From NCBI GenBank assembly GCA_936450465.1, contig OW388302.1, positions 56,858,959 to 56,922,958 of the forward strand: DNA of 64,000 nt, given 5' to 3'. A model generated the notes under the pieces. The model was not told the DNA's origin, made no database searches, and saw nothing but the letters and a program-made list of their open reading frames with translations. Shown one piece after another: positions 9,432 through 22,112 of the stretch. Made by a program: the position numbers and the translations under genes. How positions within the stretch are numbered: the stretch's first letter is position 1; each line of letters opens with the position of its first letter. Source of the DNA: Gibbula magus. Taxonomy: Eukaryota > Mollusca > Gastropoda > Trochida > Trochidae.

Positions 9432-10580
9432 ATGGAGCTGCACTATCTGTTCATTGTTATGTTGGTCGTACGGCCGACGAAAGCTAAACATCAGTACTTC
9501 AATCTTATGAAAGATGCACAGAGTCATACACTGTACATGAAATATCTGAAAACTGTGGACTGTGAGACTGTTCTCCACTGTGCGACTGCCTGCATGTCTA
9601 CTGCCGACTGTACCCTTGTGGACGTGGATACGGGGCGCCTGTACACCAACATCACTAGGGATGGGACAAGATTTCAGTTGATGGAAAACTACATTGCAGC
9701 TGCAGAAGATCCAAGATATGTCAATGTAGAAAATCCGAATCTAGAAAAACACTCTGGGGGCATTCAGTCGATTCTCATGATACCATGTTTACTGGACAAG
9801 GCTCACGTAACAGTTTACGAGGGATCCACGACGATGGAAATTCGAAATACAGGGGCAGGCATCCCATGTGAATGCGTGGATCAGATAATGTTCAACAGTC
9901 AGACCAACACTGTCTACTGGAACTGTGATGGTGATGTCCGTGGGCGGGTTCTCGGAGCTGAATCAAAACCATTCTCCGTCTTTAAACGAAAGAGCGTGAT
10001 TACTCAGATACATTTACACCAAAATATCATTTACTTTGCACAATTCAAAAACATATATGTCCACCGACTCACTAAAGATAAGAAACCAAGACGTATTAAC
10101 AAAGGCGAATTCTCCATTGACGACATGGCAGTAGATGAGGGGCTTATCTGCTGGATGGGGAGAAAAGAACGAAAGAAACACAAGCATATAGTCTGTGCCA
10201 AGCTTCCTTTCAAGCAGAGAAGAACTGTGTTCCAGGATATCGATGCGGACACTGATGTAGGGCTCGCCGTGCAAACGTCTGCGCTGGAGACAATGTTCGT
10301 GTGGGGTTTATCTACAGATACCAAAACTTGGCTTTACCTTAGGGTGATCACTGGTTCTCTGGACAAGCCAAACACTGTTTGTACCAAATACATACGTGTT
10401 AGCAGCACCATAATCGAGACTTATCTTCATGATAACTACGTGTATTACAGCCTCCTATACTCCAAGCAGGCCCAGGCAAGGAGAGTGTACCCCAACTGCA
10501 CCATAGATGACACGGGACCTGCTTGGGAGTACCCTAACTCCGGCCACAAATTTGATTATATTCATTTCACATTATCATAG
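9432..10580 (+). CDS. secreted PAN/apple-like protein, single exon, family not recognised
   Basis: An uninterrupted frame of 382 codons from the chosen ATG. It sits in a strong context (GACCATGG), and the first residues MELHYLFIVMLVVRPTKA form a good signal peptide; ATGs at 9321 and 9423 are in frame but less convincing. After the signal peptide comes a cysteine pattern DCETVLHCATACMSTADC (C-x6-C-x3-C-x5-C) like the core of PAN/apple domains. The remaining ~270 residues have repeated strand-rich segments (NTVYWNCDGD, NIIYFAQFKNIYVHRL, IDDMAVDEGLICWMG) reminiscent of YWTD-type propeller blades, and potential N-glycosylation sites (NIT, NCT). Together this suggests an extracellular or matrix protein. 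It runs opposite to talin and probably lies in talin's first intron. Codon use is balanced and there is no frameshift, so it is likely functional. Confidence 0.85.
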   Translation: MELHYLFIVMLVVRPTKAKHQYFNLMKDAQSHTLYMKYLKTVDCETVLHCATACMSTADCTLVDVDTGRLYTNITRDGTRFQLMENYIAAAEDPRYVNVENPNLEKHSGGIQSILMIPCLLDKAHVTVYEGSTTMEIRNTGAGIPCECVDQIMFNSQTNTVYWNCDGDVRGRVLGAESKPFSVFKRKSVITQIHLHQNIIYFAQFKNIYVHRLTKDKKPRRINKGEFSIDDMAVDEGLICWMGRKERKKHKHIVCAKLPFKQRRTVFQDIDADTDVGLAVQTSALETMFVWGLSTDTKTWLYLRVITGSLDKPNTVCTKYIRVSSTIIETYLHDNYVYYSLLYSKQAQARRVYPNCTIDDTGPAWEYPNSGHKFDYIHFTLS

Positions 10581-10590
10581 AATGTTGCTG

Positions 10591-10870
10591 TCGGAGCTCA
10601 GTGGTGTAGTGGTTAGCCCGCCTGCCTCTCACGTCAACGGCTCAGGTTCAAATCCTGTTCGAGACCCCAAACATTTGTGACCTGTGTCTTATACTGTGTT
10701 ACCTTGGGCACTTCATCCACATTGCACTCAGCTGATTAAATGGGTACCTGAAGACGGGAATGTATGGACGGCACAGCATGATAGGCGGCACAGAAAGTAT
10801 GATTCCTTTACAATAATAATTGTGTAGGGCCTTGAAAATGCATTGAGCATGGATATGTGATCTTATAAGA
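10591..10870 (+). mobile_element. tRNA-derived SINE, family 2
   Basis: Begins with a tRNA-like head: box A-like GTGTAGTGGTTAGCCCGCC and box B-like GGTTCAAATCC with tRNA spacing. An unrelated body follows (TTGGGCACTTCATCCACATT, then GGGTACCTGAAGACGGGAAT) and a 3' part with GGGCCTTGAAAATGCATTGA, similar in style to animal SINEs carrying shared central domains. It begins about ten bases after the stop codon of the 9432-10580 gene. Confidence 0.7.
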
Positions 10871-11082
10871 CAGAACTATGCCTTGCAGATTCCATTGGGG
10901 TTCGAGTATCATATTTGTAAAGACTGAAGCTTCCTCACAATGTTTGTCGGACTCTAAGTGACTTTTCATGAGTGTTAAGGGCACCTGTTGGGTAAGTGCG
11001 CTTGATTTCTCCCACAAGTAATTGTAGTCTTTAGAATAATGAACTTGTGATTTTTTTTTAAAGTTGAAAATCCAAAGAAACG

Positions 11083-11088
11083 AATAAA
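11083..11088 (+). terminator. candidate polyadenylation signal for the 9432-10580 gene
   Basis: AATAAA about 500 bases after the stop codon, beyond the SINE. It is the first canonical hexamer noticed downstream. No transcript data. Confidence 0.3.
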
Positions 11089-11378
11089 AGCTCCTACAAA
11101 TCATTTCATTGAACAGAGGTTTTTGTGAGATCATCTCAGACACAATCAAACCCAAAGGTCAGTGTGAGAGTCCCCTGCTCTATCAGTTGAGCCAAAGGGA
11201 TATCCCACTTCCAGGTCCAGGGTTCATGAACCAAGAGCAACACAAATTCCATGACTTTTCCAGGAGCTTCTAGAGTTTTCCATGAGAAACCTAATCTCAA
11301 ATGATAACTTTGATGCAGCATTTATATATATATATTTTTTTTTAGTTAAAACAAGAAAGGAGAGGAGAGCAGAAATTT

Positions 11379-11728
11379 CACAAAAAATATATTAAGGTAA
11401 GGTGAGGTGAGTTGAGTTGGGGTTTAACGTTGCTTTCAAGAGTATTTCACTTATATCGCTGCTGCTACTATCACGGCAGGGAGAAAGCCTGCAACACCAT
11501 GTGGCTAAGCATTGCGTTGAAACCTGCGAGCATCGGCTGGAACTAGCGAACCATGGGTGGTACTACGCTGAGATTCAGTGTAGCATTGCACCCAAACCTT
11601 ACTGCGTGTAGAACAGTTCTCTACTGCAGATACAGTTGCCGTGCCCCTGGCGGGATTCGAACCCCGGACCTCTTGATCCGAAGCCGAACGCGCTAACCAC
11701 TGGGCTATCCCGCCCCACAAAAAATATA
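11379..11728 (-). mobile_element. tRNA-Arg-derived SINE, full-length copy with target duplication
   Basis: The minus strand starts (near 11715) with a tRNA-like head: TAGCCCAGTGGTTAGCGCG (box A), CTTCGGATC as in tRNA-Arg(TCG), and GGTTCGAATCCCGCC (box B). The body ends in a GAGTTG/GAGGTG-type tail near 11399. The direct repeat CACAAAAAATATA flanks it at 11379-11391 and 11716-11728, a clean 13-bp target duplication. Confidence 0.9.
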
Positions 11729-12283
11729 AGATCAATGACTTTTCCATGAAGTTTCATATATTCATGCCGTTTTTCAATAGTTTTTCAAGGACTGGGAACT
11801 TATTTTGAAATTGTACATTTAAATTCTCCCTGTCACATACACCCCTTCCACAAAGTGACTAGTTTCGAATCGATTTCAAGTTTTCGCGACTTCTGAAGGA
11901 CCTTGATCGGCATACTCATCTTCTTTCATTAGCGTTGGGCTACAGATGATGGTGTATTTCAAACCCCTGAATGATGACCCTTCAAGTTTGAATCTCTCCA
12001 GTCATATCTGATCTTTAAAGCCACTTTCTCAGGTTAAGGGTTAAAGTCAACTGGTGGTATAATGCAACTGATGTAGGTACAGATATACCCAAGTTTTAAA
12101 CATCATTTTGACAAAATATCCATCAGACCATCAGATAATGAACGATTATTTAAGTAGATGACATCAAGTGTTTATTATATAATGCGCAATCAAATACAGG
12201 GATTTATCAGTGAAAAAACTGTCCATCAAGCTACAGTAAAGATATCTGTTATTTCCACTGTGACCGACAATATAATATATCAG

Positions 12284-12349
12284 GAAGAGAAATATTTTAT
12301 GGATGATCAACTTCTTTGATGATCATTCATATATAAAATATTTCTCTTC
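12284..12349. repeat. foldback element (AACTTCTTT-loop family)
   Basis: GAAGAGAAATATTTTAT (12284-12300) is perfectly inverted at 12333-12349 around a loop with GGATGATCAACTTCTTT. A related hairpin lies at 37884-37954, and a single arm-like sequence (ATGGATGATAAACTTCTT) near 60425. Confidence 0.75.
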
Positions 12350-12899
12350 TTCATTAAACCAACTTCTAGAATGCCTCTCAAACATAATATAATATATTGT
12401 CACTGGCCAATAGCTAGAATTACATTCCACAATGATGTTAGTTCAAAACTAGTTATATTAAATCGTATGACATGGGTAAAGTTGGTTTATCACGATTGGT
12501 GCATTGATGAAATAAACCTGGTATTTAACTCACTCTATTCAGTATCCTTCATGCTTCAAACCAACCAGCGTGAGATGATGTATCACCAAGTTATAATATT
12601 CTGACACAACATCCCAAGGCTACCACAGCTGGTAGAGGGTTAATGAGAGCTGACATGAGTGGAACAAGACAATGAATATAAGTAGATGATATTGAGTGTA
12701 TCTAACAAAAAGAAGCTCCTACAAACCATTACCCATATTAGCCCATATCCCAGTCCTGCTCCAATACGGTCATTAACCGACCAGCCGCCCTTCTCCTGCA
12801 TAGCACCGTTTTCACAAATCGGACAAATATCAGCTCTTGGAGCAAACACAAGCGGAGAGCGGCACATGAAGGGCGCTGGGCAGGATGTATAATTTCTCT

Positions 12900-14560
12900 C
12901 CATTATTGCAACAACAATGCCAGCTTGTAATACAGATCAATATCTTCCTTCAGTCAGCGGAGTATGTCCTGATATCGACCACTTGCTGCCACCGGGGACA
13001 CGCAGCTGAGTTGGGACTGAGCAACAAACTGGGGGGTGGGAGGGGGATCTAGCATTGGGGATGAAGAACCCCCAACCCTCCAACACATTCAACCAAATGA
13101 AAAAGTTGGTATATAATATACTCAGAAAAGTTGTGTGTATTCACAATAAAGGTATTAGCCAGAAAACCTAGTTCTCTTCCCTATATTTACTCATTTATAC
13201 ATCATTTCCAGTACCATATGCAACATATATGACACTGAGCCATCAAACGTTTCCTCATGCGCCCAATACATGATTTCATCTCCCCTGTACATCAACTGAT
13301 ACAATCTATATCTGTGTCGCTGTCTTACATCTACATAAAGTTGGCAAAACATGAGAATCCCTTGGGTGTGTTGATGCATTCATGTTTTCTTCCGTCCTCT
13401 TCCTTAGAGAGAAGTACTGATGCAGACTTCGAAATAAAATAAAGCCATGGGCTCTGTAGCTCATCAGACATTATACTGCACTTTGTATTTTTTGATAAGT
13501 TTAATATATGAGAATTAGCTGGGGTTTTTTTAATCCCTCTCTACCCAATATGGCAGAACTACCCCACCCAGAAGTATTTGTCCCTCTCAACCTGCTGACA
13601 GTGTCTGTCAAGATCCACTACCCTTCCTCCCTGATGATCCATCAAAGAGGAAAGCAACTACCAGTTTGATACTGTAACTATCCCCCACACATATTACCTG
13701 CTCAATCCCCCCCCCCCCCTCCCCAACCCAACACCATCCCTTGTACGCCCTTTAATGCAATCAAATTTTCATGCTATACATCAATCCCTACTCCTCACAA
13801 CATTCTAACAATACCCATGTAAAACTCAAAAATATTTTCCTTGATGCATTTACTCCTTACCCCAAACCAATTTGCTAAAACTTTCCACCAGCGCTTGACC
13901 CCCTACCCCCGTCCCCCTATAAACGGGCTCTACCCCCTCCCCCGAGTGGTATATCTATGCATGCATATTCATGCAGCGGTGTGCTGTATGCAGGCGGGCC
14001 CCGGGAGATTCCATCTATTGTCGGAGAGGAGCATGCACTGGTGGAATATTCTATGTTTATCAATGATGTCCCCATTGTTATTAGCCGGTCATGTATTCAT
14101 ATTGAATCACTTAGCTGAAGCAGGATTTGACGTCTCGCTAAATGACTGCAATTTGGGATATCATAGCGGTTTTAGCTGTCGGGGGATCATGCTAGAAATA
14201 CGAAACATTAAACGTCGATTCGAGATGACGTTGCTGATAATGAAATGAGCTAATTTTTACATTTAGACAGATAGTATCTGTTGTGCATACTGAACCCAAG
14301 CTTGTTCCAGCTACCCCAGGCATATCATGTGGATTCGTACAGAAATCAAATTAGCAATAATTGATTGATTTTTGCCTCATTGAGAGCGTTGTTGGAAGAT
14401 ATTAACTTAGATTGCCGTAACAGGATGTCTAATTTATGAAATTATCATAAATGCTGGAACGTTTACAGAAAGCGTCCTCTGAGTAAGAGTATTACCACAA
14501 TTATCTGATTAATATCAATCCTTATGATAATAAGCAATATGTTTCAATATCCGCCAGTTA
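12900..14560. promoter_or_regulatory. repeat-poor region, possible intronic enhancers
   Basis: Apart from a C-run near 13707-13719, I see no repeats. The 13960-14260 part holds Sox-like CCATTGTT, GATA-like and homeodomain-like sites in GC-balanced sequence. The 135-codon frame there (13841-14248) has no recognisable protein. Function is only inferred. Confidence 0.2.
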
Positions 14561-16760
14561 CTGGCTTTGAAAGTACTTGGGAAAGAAAGGCCATTTAGAC
14601 AGACTTGGTATTAGTCTACAATCAAATAAAACATTCATTATACTTTGAATTTATATTGATTATACAATATATATTTATATCCAATGAAACAATGTTCAGT
14701 ATCACTTGCCAGCCTATCACTAACTGTGTTAGTATCTACAGCAAAATGTTATATCTCACTGCAATAAAGATGTTGTAAATCTATAAATTGTATTTCTTCA
14801 ACTGACTAACTTCTAAATGCCTTTTAAAGAAGCTAGGAAGGAATAATACTGTATAAGCAATTAAAGTGTTGATATCTACAACGGGCTGTGTCAAGGAGAA
14901 CTATTCAGCCCTATGCCTTTCCAGTTTTTCCACTCCAGCCACTTTCATCTTTCGAAAAGTCCTTTTAAATATGATCCTAAAAAACCCTGTCACCAGTCAA
15001 TTGACAACGGAGACAGGACATCAATCACTGGACACCGGTCATCAGATACCAGTCACCGAACATTAAGGAATTGATATATCCAAACTCTCATAAACAGGAT
15101 CCTTCTCCCTTGCACATGGGGCTCAATAACTTTCAATTTTGAATAATTAATTCCACAAGGACCTGGTTAATCTGATATAATTGTTGAAATAATATGCACG
15201 GTAGAATTCTGACACCAAATCGCTTTGATGTAATACAAATTTCAAACTTGAGTCTCAAAGGAATTTAATGTTTTCTGTCAGAAAGAAACTCCCTCGTCTA
15301 TGCGTCCGTTACAGACAAACACTCAGCTTGTAATGCTCATATTACCATGTAAAATCAATCATTTATACATTTTCAAATTTCTGCAATAACAACAGACAAA
15401 TGAAACCAATATCATGATATTTATCTTCAAGAGTTTTTTTAAGTGGAGGGAGACATTTTGATTACTCTTTCCGACTCTAAAAATTAATCGACTGTTTGAG
15501 AGGCACTCTTGAAGTTCATAGCATAGAAACGAAAGGATTCTTTTAATGATAATAAAAAAAAATTATTTTCTTCATAGCAACATGAGCTTGATATGCTTGA
15601 AAATATACGGGTAAATGATAAGTATCAAAATAACGCTATTTTTAAAGGTGATCCTTCATAAATTGTTGTCATTACTTTCAAATGGATACAGTTATTCACA
15701 CTCTCATAGCTATGACTGTGTTTAGATTAAGAGCCTTTAATACAGTCTAGGTCATATCCAGTCTAGGCAAAATGAATACACATTGATTATGGAAAGGAAA
15801 GTTTCAAGAAATAAAATGCCATGGATGAAAATCACATGAATTAAAGTAGAGTAATTATTAAATTTTAAACAAAATTTTAATTAGCCTTTTAAGCTACAGC
15901 CAAACTCTAAATCATAAAACTTTCACAAGCTGTAACTACAAACATGATGGACAAGATCAACAGGTTGCCGAGATCTGGTTAGAAAATCGCTCTGCTATTG
16001 CTAGTTTGTGAGTCAACAGTACACAGATTAGAGACTTCTATCTACATAAACTCTGGTGTCAAGATGTCAGAACCCATCAGGGAGTATCTGATACAGTAGT
16101 TATATCCCCTCATAGTGTTGTATAACAGTCGTATCTCTACCTCTGCTTTATCTACTCACGGAGCTAATAAATATGAAAATGTATCTCTCCCTCGGATATA
16201 ACAGACAGGCCAGCAAACTGACAATGCTATGCTTCCCAAAATAGTGTACATGGAACGCAAGTCTGGCACCGATATGCACATATTCACTGTACAAGGTTTT
16301 TATGAAATTATTCATCTTCAGGACAGCACAACAAGGGAGATAAGTTAAAGAAGATACTTCAATCGGTGCAATTTTGCTCATCAACATAACGTCCTAAGCG
16401 TCGTCTTCTACATGGACAGTGTTTTAATCATTTGTCCTGGAAGTTTCCTTCTCTTTAAAGCATGGAAACAGATCTCTGATCAATTTCATGAAGAAAAATC
16501 TAATCTCCAAGATAACAAGTCATGTGAACTTCAATATATAGAACACAGAAAGGCATTCAAAGGTAACAAGACAGCCATAGAAATTCTAAATTCCATAAAA
16601 TACTGATTTTCTGGACATATGGAAACTAATTTCCACATGTATTTTTACACCAAACAAACTTGAGGAAATCAATGTGGTTAAAAAAAAACCAATTCAAACA
16701 CAAAACAAAACTATGTAGAAATGAAATGCGTACAAATGACCACATGATATCAGTACTAAA
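14560..16760. other. AT-rich non-coding stretch, nothing recognised
   Basis: No gene, SINE or clear inverted-repeat element seen. A few short repeats such as GACACCGGTCATCAGATACC near 15035 only. Confidence 0.4.
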
Positions 16761-18260
16761 TCCTACCTCGTACAGTGGAGGAGCCCCTCATACTCCTGCC
16801 CTGTCCAGTTCTGCTAGAGACTAACTAGTTGCTTCACTTCTCCACACACAGTCACTCACTGCCTGATGATGCGAGGAGCTTGTGGGACATCCATTCCCAT
16901 TCAAACTGTGCTGCTAACCTGACCACTGGGCATGAACAACCATTTCCAGTGCTCCCACTTGAAGCTGTGGTCCGTTTGCACGAGAAATCATTTCTAGTAC
17001 TCTTCAGTGAAACTCTGCTTTTAAACTGGTCAGTTAGCAAGGCCGAAGCAGGTGAACTGTTCAATAGGATGATCCGTTGGTCGGCAGTGACTGCGGATGG
17101 ACAAGTGTCCGGGCGAGCTCATTAGAATAAAACCTTTGTGTTGCGTCTATTATCCACACTAGATTGATACCCTCTCTCCTGGGACGCTCCTCGGAATATG
17201 GCTCGGTGCTGGCTCGTCCCAACTTAAGTTGAGAGTTAATGGAGCCTCGTTACCAAATAGATTTGGCGTCCAAACCATCGCGAAACAAAAGATCAACACT
17301 CGTTGAGCTCGCAAAGGATAGAACAATTTTCAACAATTTAGTAATTAGCCTATTGAGATGAATTATAGTCGACTGCTAGCGACTATTAGAACTAGCATAC
17401 GATGGGAATTGTGGGTAATTATGAGGAGGGAATGGGATTACAACACTTATCCCCGGGATGGAAGCATGGGATATATGTGAATATCACCCCCATCTCCCTC
17501 TATTTCCGCTGCGTATTACTGCCCGGATGTCACAGGAACTAAACCAGAGTTTAATGACCCTTCATGACATCCATAGATTTACAGTTTGCAAGTCCTTATA
17601 GCATCCATAGGCCCCTATCATCAACTCACACTATTTATTGTCCCTTAAATTAGCACTGATGACGGATTACAATGACCAATAGTTTTCTACAAACGAGATC
17701 ACTTAATACAATGTTTAATTAAAATATCCAAAAATGATTTCTTCAGAACAGTAAACATGCGAAAAGCAGAGCTATTCTTAGAGGTAACTTTCCAACAAAA
17801 TGATTTTCTCCATCAAAACACTTCTCGCAATACAATAATGCCTCACTGCCTCTCTACAGGCAGGGCATTTAACCCTTCAGCTGCACGCTACTGAATATTC
17901 AGGGGTAGTCGTTTATACCACGCATGGATTATGCACATACTCCATACTCGAATCTTGTTTCTTGCAAATTAGTCCCTCAGAATGCTTTGACAATCAGAAT
18001 TACAACAGCTGAATTGTTAAAGAATCGGAAAATAATTTGGTTGAAACATTAGGAGACCGGCAATGGAGATACTCTGTACACAATCCTGAACATGGCTGAG
18101 CAGTTAATCTGCAATACACACAAGAGCACTGCTGCCTGCCTACATTACATTAGTTGGACAATCGGTAATTCATTATCCCAGCTAATTGAGCACATATAAC
18201 GTGTACAGCTGCAGTGTTACAGGGGAGTGGGGCGACCGGGAGGAGGGCTCGGGCTGCTAG
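16760..18260. promoter_or_regulatory. repeat-poor region with clustered homeodomain-like sites
   Basis: Sequence around 17130-17660 and 18000-18260 contains several TAATTA/GTAATTAG cores, GGGATTA and TGATATTCATGAATGG-type palindromes. It lacks the repeats that fill the flanks. It resembles developmental enhancer sequence, but conservation cannot be judged here. Confidence 0.25.
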
Positions 18261-18365
18261 GTGTCATTTTGATATTCATGAATGGAGAGAGGGGAGGGAG
18301 GGGGTGGGGGGAGGGTGGAGGAGTATGGAGGGTTGTGGTCATCTAACTAGGACATTGTATTGTAC

Positions 18366-18460
18366 TAAAATGAGGCAATGTGGTTTGCAGCTTTCAAGAG
18401 TACGTATCTCATGGGCACCCCCGTTATTATGCTGGAGAAAGTCTGCAATACCTTTGTAGT
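18366..18460 (-). repeat. degenerate fragment of the tRNA-Arg SINE body
   Basis: CTTTCAAGAGTAcgTAtCtCA, then TTATTATGCTGGAGAAAGTC, match the body of the SINE at 11430-11490. The tRNA head is missing. Confidence 0.6.
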
Positions 18461-18875
18461 AAACTAGTAATGCAATTCTGTGAAATTCTCAAGAAACACA
18501 AGTGGTTGTGCACTGAACATCTCTCTGCAATAAAGTGTGTGTACAATCTATTAACCCCTGCACCAACTTGTTCCTAGAGAGTATGTTGGAACTTGGAAAA
18601 CAAGTGGTTAAATAAGGTGGGGTTTTGTAACAAACTTCCAAGATCTCTTTAATTGTGCATATATGAGAGTAATACAGTAGAATACTTGCAAAATTGTCAC
18701 TGAAGATGAATTATTAAAGCAAATACTAAACTGTAATAATATATCAAAAATTTGCAAAAGGTACTTTTTTTTCAAAACATCAAGTGGCAAATCATTCAGA
18801 TGTCAAACTGTGTTTAATGGGTAGAGGTAAAACAATGTGTCTAGATGACAAGAGGGGGAAATGGTTTGTAGAGGA

Positions 18876-18886
18876 CCACTAGGGGG
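18876..18886 (+). promoter_or_regulatory. CTCF-like site
   Basis: CCACTAGGGGG matches the core of the animal CTCF consensus. It lies in a G-rich stretch at 18850-18910. A single motif only. Confidence 0.25.
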
Positions 18887-18929
18887 TGAGGTGAGGTGAG
18901 TGTGGGGGCGAGGACACTGCAGTGCACCC

Positions 18930-21900
18930 ACTAGCTGGCAAGCACCTGTCAGCACCCTGCCATCCAGGAGAGGACAGAGTATCAAACCACTGAGAGATGT
19001 CAAGGTTGACAACGACAGCGAGAGGAATTATCATGTAATGAGGAGGGATGCTGCTCAGTGAGGGGTAGTGAGGCTTAATGAGGAACAATTAATTCAAACA
19101 CCTAAAAATACCCTTGATGAGTGTTATTGCAGGTCGAGTAATGACTCGAAGCTGAGTTTAGAGTTGACCCCTGCATCGTCAACCCCTATCTCTACCCCTA
19201 ACACACACTCATCCTAAACCTCCCTAATCGGTTGTCCGCCCATCCACATGACCAGCTCCACCCTCCCACATCACTAAAACATGGGATTAGGACTCCTCCC
19301 ACTGTGCAACAAGCACCTGCTGGACCTGCACAGTGAGACATCAGCCCCAGGTTAATCCTCTGTGTTTATAGTGGTATGCAGTGGGACTGCTCTGTCCTTC
19401 TAGAATCAAGCACCTGCAACCTGGGGTAATGATAGACACGCAGACTGCTCCTATAGTACGTTGGTAACTTTTACTGAGCCTCAATCATAAAAAAATACCT
19501 GACTTTCTTGCTAACATTTGCACCCAATCATCAGAAGCAGGAGACATTATTTTTATAATTGACACACTGCATTTTTTGGTTAAAATAAAACCAATAATTT
19601 CACTGAATATAATAATGTGGTAATTTACTAGGTGAAATAACAGTGTCAATATCATGACGTCATCAGTGACTGACATGATATAATAATAGATGCACTAGGT
19701 CCAATGACTGGCGTTTGGATTATGTTAAGTATGACCATGGCTCCACATTTTAAGATGATTACAGAACTCTGACAAACAGCATATTAATAAATTCCATTAC
19801 ACAACAATTATGACATATCACAAACTATAGACAAACTCTGTCAGCAGCTTGTAGTAGTACTGTACAAACTGATGAGTCAGCAGTTGACATGAAATCATTT
19901 ACTGACGCCAGCCAATGAAATCCAAACTAGCAACATTCAAATATATTTTAAGTATTATGAGTTTTGTTTAAACTGTTTTACTTTGAAAGATCTATCAACA
20001 GGATCTGGCCGCTAAGTTTTTTTTCATTACATGAAATTTCACAACTTTTCAATAATGAAACATATATACATCTTTAGAATATCTACAAAATAACAAATAA
20101 TTCCTCATTTAACAGGACTCTTGACAAAGCCTGCCATCAGCATGTTGGACAAACTGACATGTGGGATGATGACATAAAAACAACTACATTAAAGGCGCTG
20201 TAGTACGATTTTCTCGCTGAAATAAACGTGCTACATACAGCAACGGTAATAGCTGGTCTGCAACTAGTGACCATTTGATAATAAGTTGTGGTTTATGGAT
20301 ACTGGCCACAGAGAAAGGTTTGGTTGAACATACTAACTGCACCACTGCGTGTTATAACAGTGCCAGCAGCAGTGTTGTTGGTCCGTCATCCAGATCCTAG
20401 AGCAAAATATTCAATTCACGACCAGCCCTGTCAAGCAATTATAGCAAGTCTAGATAACTCAGCTCTAGAAATTACTCAGAAATTAAGGCATCTTTAGGGC
20501 TCTATTTTGTATAAATATTTGAATCGTTTGTAAAATGGTGTTGGTAAGAAAAAAATTATTATTTCTGAGACTAAATGTTAGTCTACAGTGTTGTTGACAA
20601 ATGCCCTGGTTGTTGTCAATGTGACAATTAACATGAAACTAGTAGTCTCATACAGAGATCGTTTTATCTGCCATCAAACAAACGATGAAACTCTGTGTGT
20701 ATGGACATACAAGGAAGTGACACAATTACTCACTGTTGATTACAATGATGACTTGTATTCAACATTTATCTACATCTCAGGGGGAAAGCTTCAAATTCCA
20801 TTACAATATACACAGTTTTACGTAGACATGTTTTGCGTCATGGATTGAAGACAAAAACGACATGTACAGTGTATGGAATATGCTTGGAAAGAAGCCAGGC
20901 CAATTTTTTTATATTTTGTCAACATTATAGCAGAATTGCAGAAAAACCTTAAAAAGTTACAAGCTTGGACCAAAAGATACCAGATTCCGGGCTGTTGGAC
21001 AGCCAGATTTTATACACTGATAATTACCACAATACATTCGACATCCATCTACAGCTAACTGCAAACCAGTAGCAAAATTCAAATTCCTATTGCATTAGAG
21101 TTTAACAGATAAGAGGTTTTTGGCTGGATATTTCCTAAAATGAACAGTTATACAAGGAAATGATACAAATTACTCACTGTTAAATTGCTATGTATGTACA
21201 TGTACAAGATCAAACCTTCCTCTAAATTCAAAAACCTTTCATCTCCCCAAACAACAAAGCAGTTAATACTTCAAACTGAAGCCTATATAGTCATTCCAAA
21301 ACTCCAACGGATATAAGTCACTGGTGAGACAGTATCAAGTGTTCATTCATAGATACATATATAGATATATACATTCAAACAGTGACTAACTCTGACAGCA
21401 GCTGGAAGTAGCATGTTCATGGATACTGAAAGTATCATTCCATCTAGGTTACGAGCATTCAAACATTGATATTGTGGGCAAATTACTTCCTTCTTGAGTC
21501 ATTTTTAGGAAATAAGCTGATATATAAAATTATTACAAAAGAGTATTAAAAAAAATATTAACACCAAGTATCAAATATTTAATATCTCCAGAGTTGAATT
21601 TTATCAAATAATCCCCCCAAAAATATTTTCAGATTTCTATTATCCAATGATAGATACACTGTTGTAGCTCATTTATTTGAAATTCCTACATTTTGTAATA
21701 TCATAAAGCAATAAAAACAGTATTATTCTAAATTTGCATGAATTTTACATTAAGAAACAGTCTGCAAACATATCAGCCTCTATTAACTAGAATTGTATTT
21801 TAACTAACTATTAACTTTATTAACTAGTATTGAGAACAGAGCTAGAAAACAATAAACCAGGTTTAAGGTGCGAGACACTAAAAAGCAGAGTGCGAAACAA

Positions 21901-21950
21901 GCCTGAACAGTTACAAAGCCTGATGGACGGTATGACTTTAACCAATTACA
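18930..21950. other. non-coding stretch, no gene recognised
   Basis: Open frames at 20288-21058 are short and AT-rich and match nothing known. TGACGTCA occurs at 19655. A TTAAAGGCGCTGTAGTACG sequence at 20190 looks like one end of a TTAA-type element, but no matching second end was found. Confidence 0.4.
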
Positions 21951-21956
21951 GGCTAT

Positions 21957-22112
21957 CCCCCCCACCCACCCCCCTTTCAAAAATTATTTTTGCATGGGCG
22001 GGTATGAGGGAAAAAAATTTGGACCCCCCCTCTTTTCCATTGGTGGACACCCCCCCACCCCCCCGCCCCCCCCCCCCCCCCCCTTTTCAAAATTCCTGGA
22101 TCCGTCACTGCT
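21957..22112 (-). mobile_element. DNA-transposon end with C-rich tracts
   Basis: The minus strand begins GCAGTGACGGATCCAGGAAT, a terminus seen in many animal DNA transposons, then long G tracts. The plus strand shows C-runs of up to about 18 bases around 22055-22083. The other end was not identified. Confidence 0.45.

Noticed and set aside
9239..10324. minus-strand frames overlapping the secreted-protein gene
   Set aside because: Shadows of the plus-strand gene, with no start context or protein features.
10594..10665. functional tRNA gene on the plus strand
   Set aside because: tRNA-like boxes only; arms do not pair as a complete cloverleaf and a SINE body follows.
11643..11715. functional tRNA-Arg gene on the minus strand
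   Set aside because: Boxes A and B are good but the acceptor stem does not pair properly and the sequence continues into a SINE body with target duplications.
13841..14248. 135-codon open frame
   Set aside because: No domain, no splice signals, and the region looks more like regulatory DNA.
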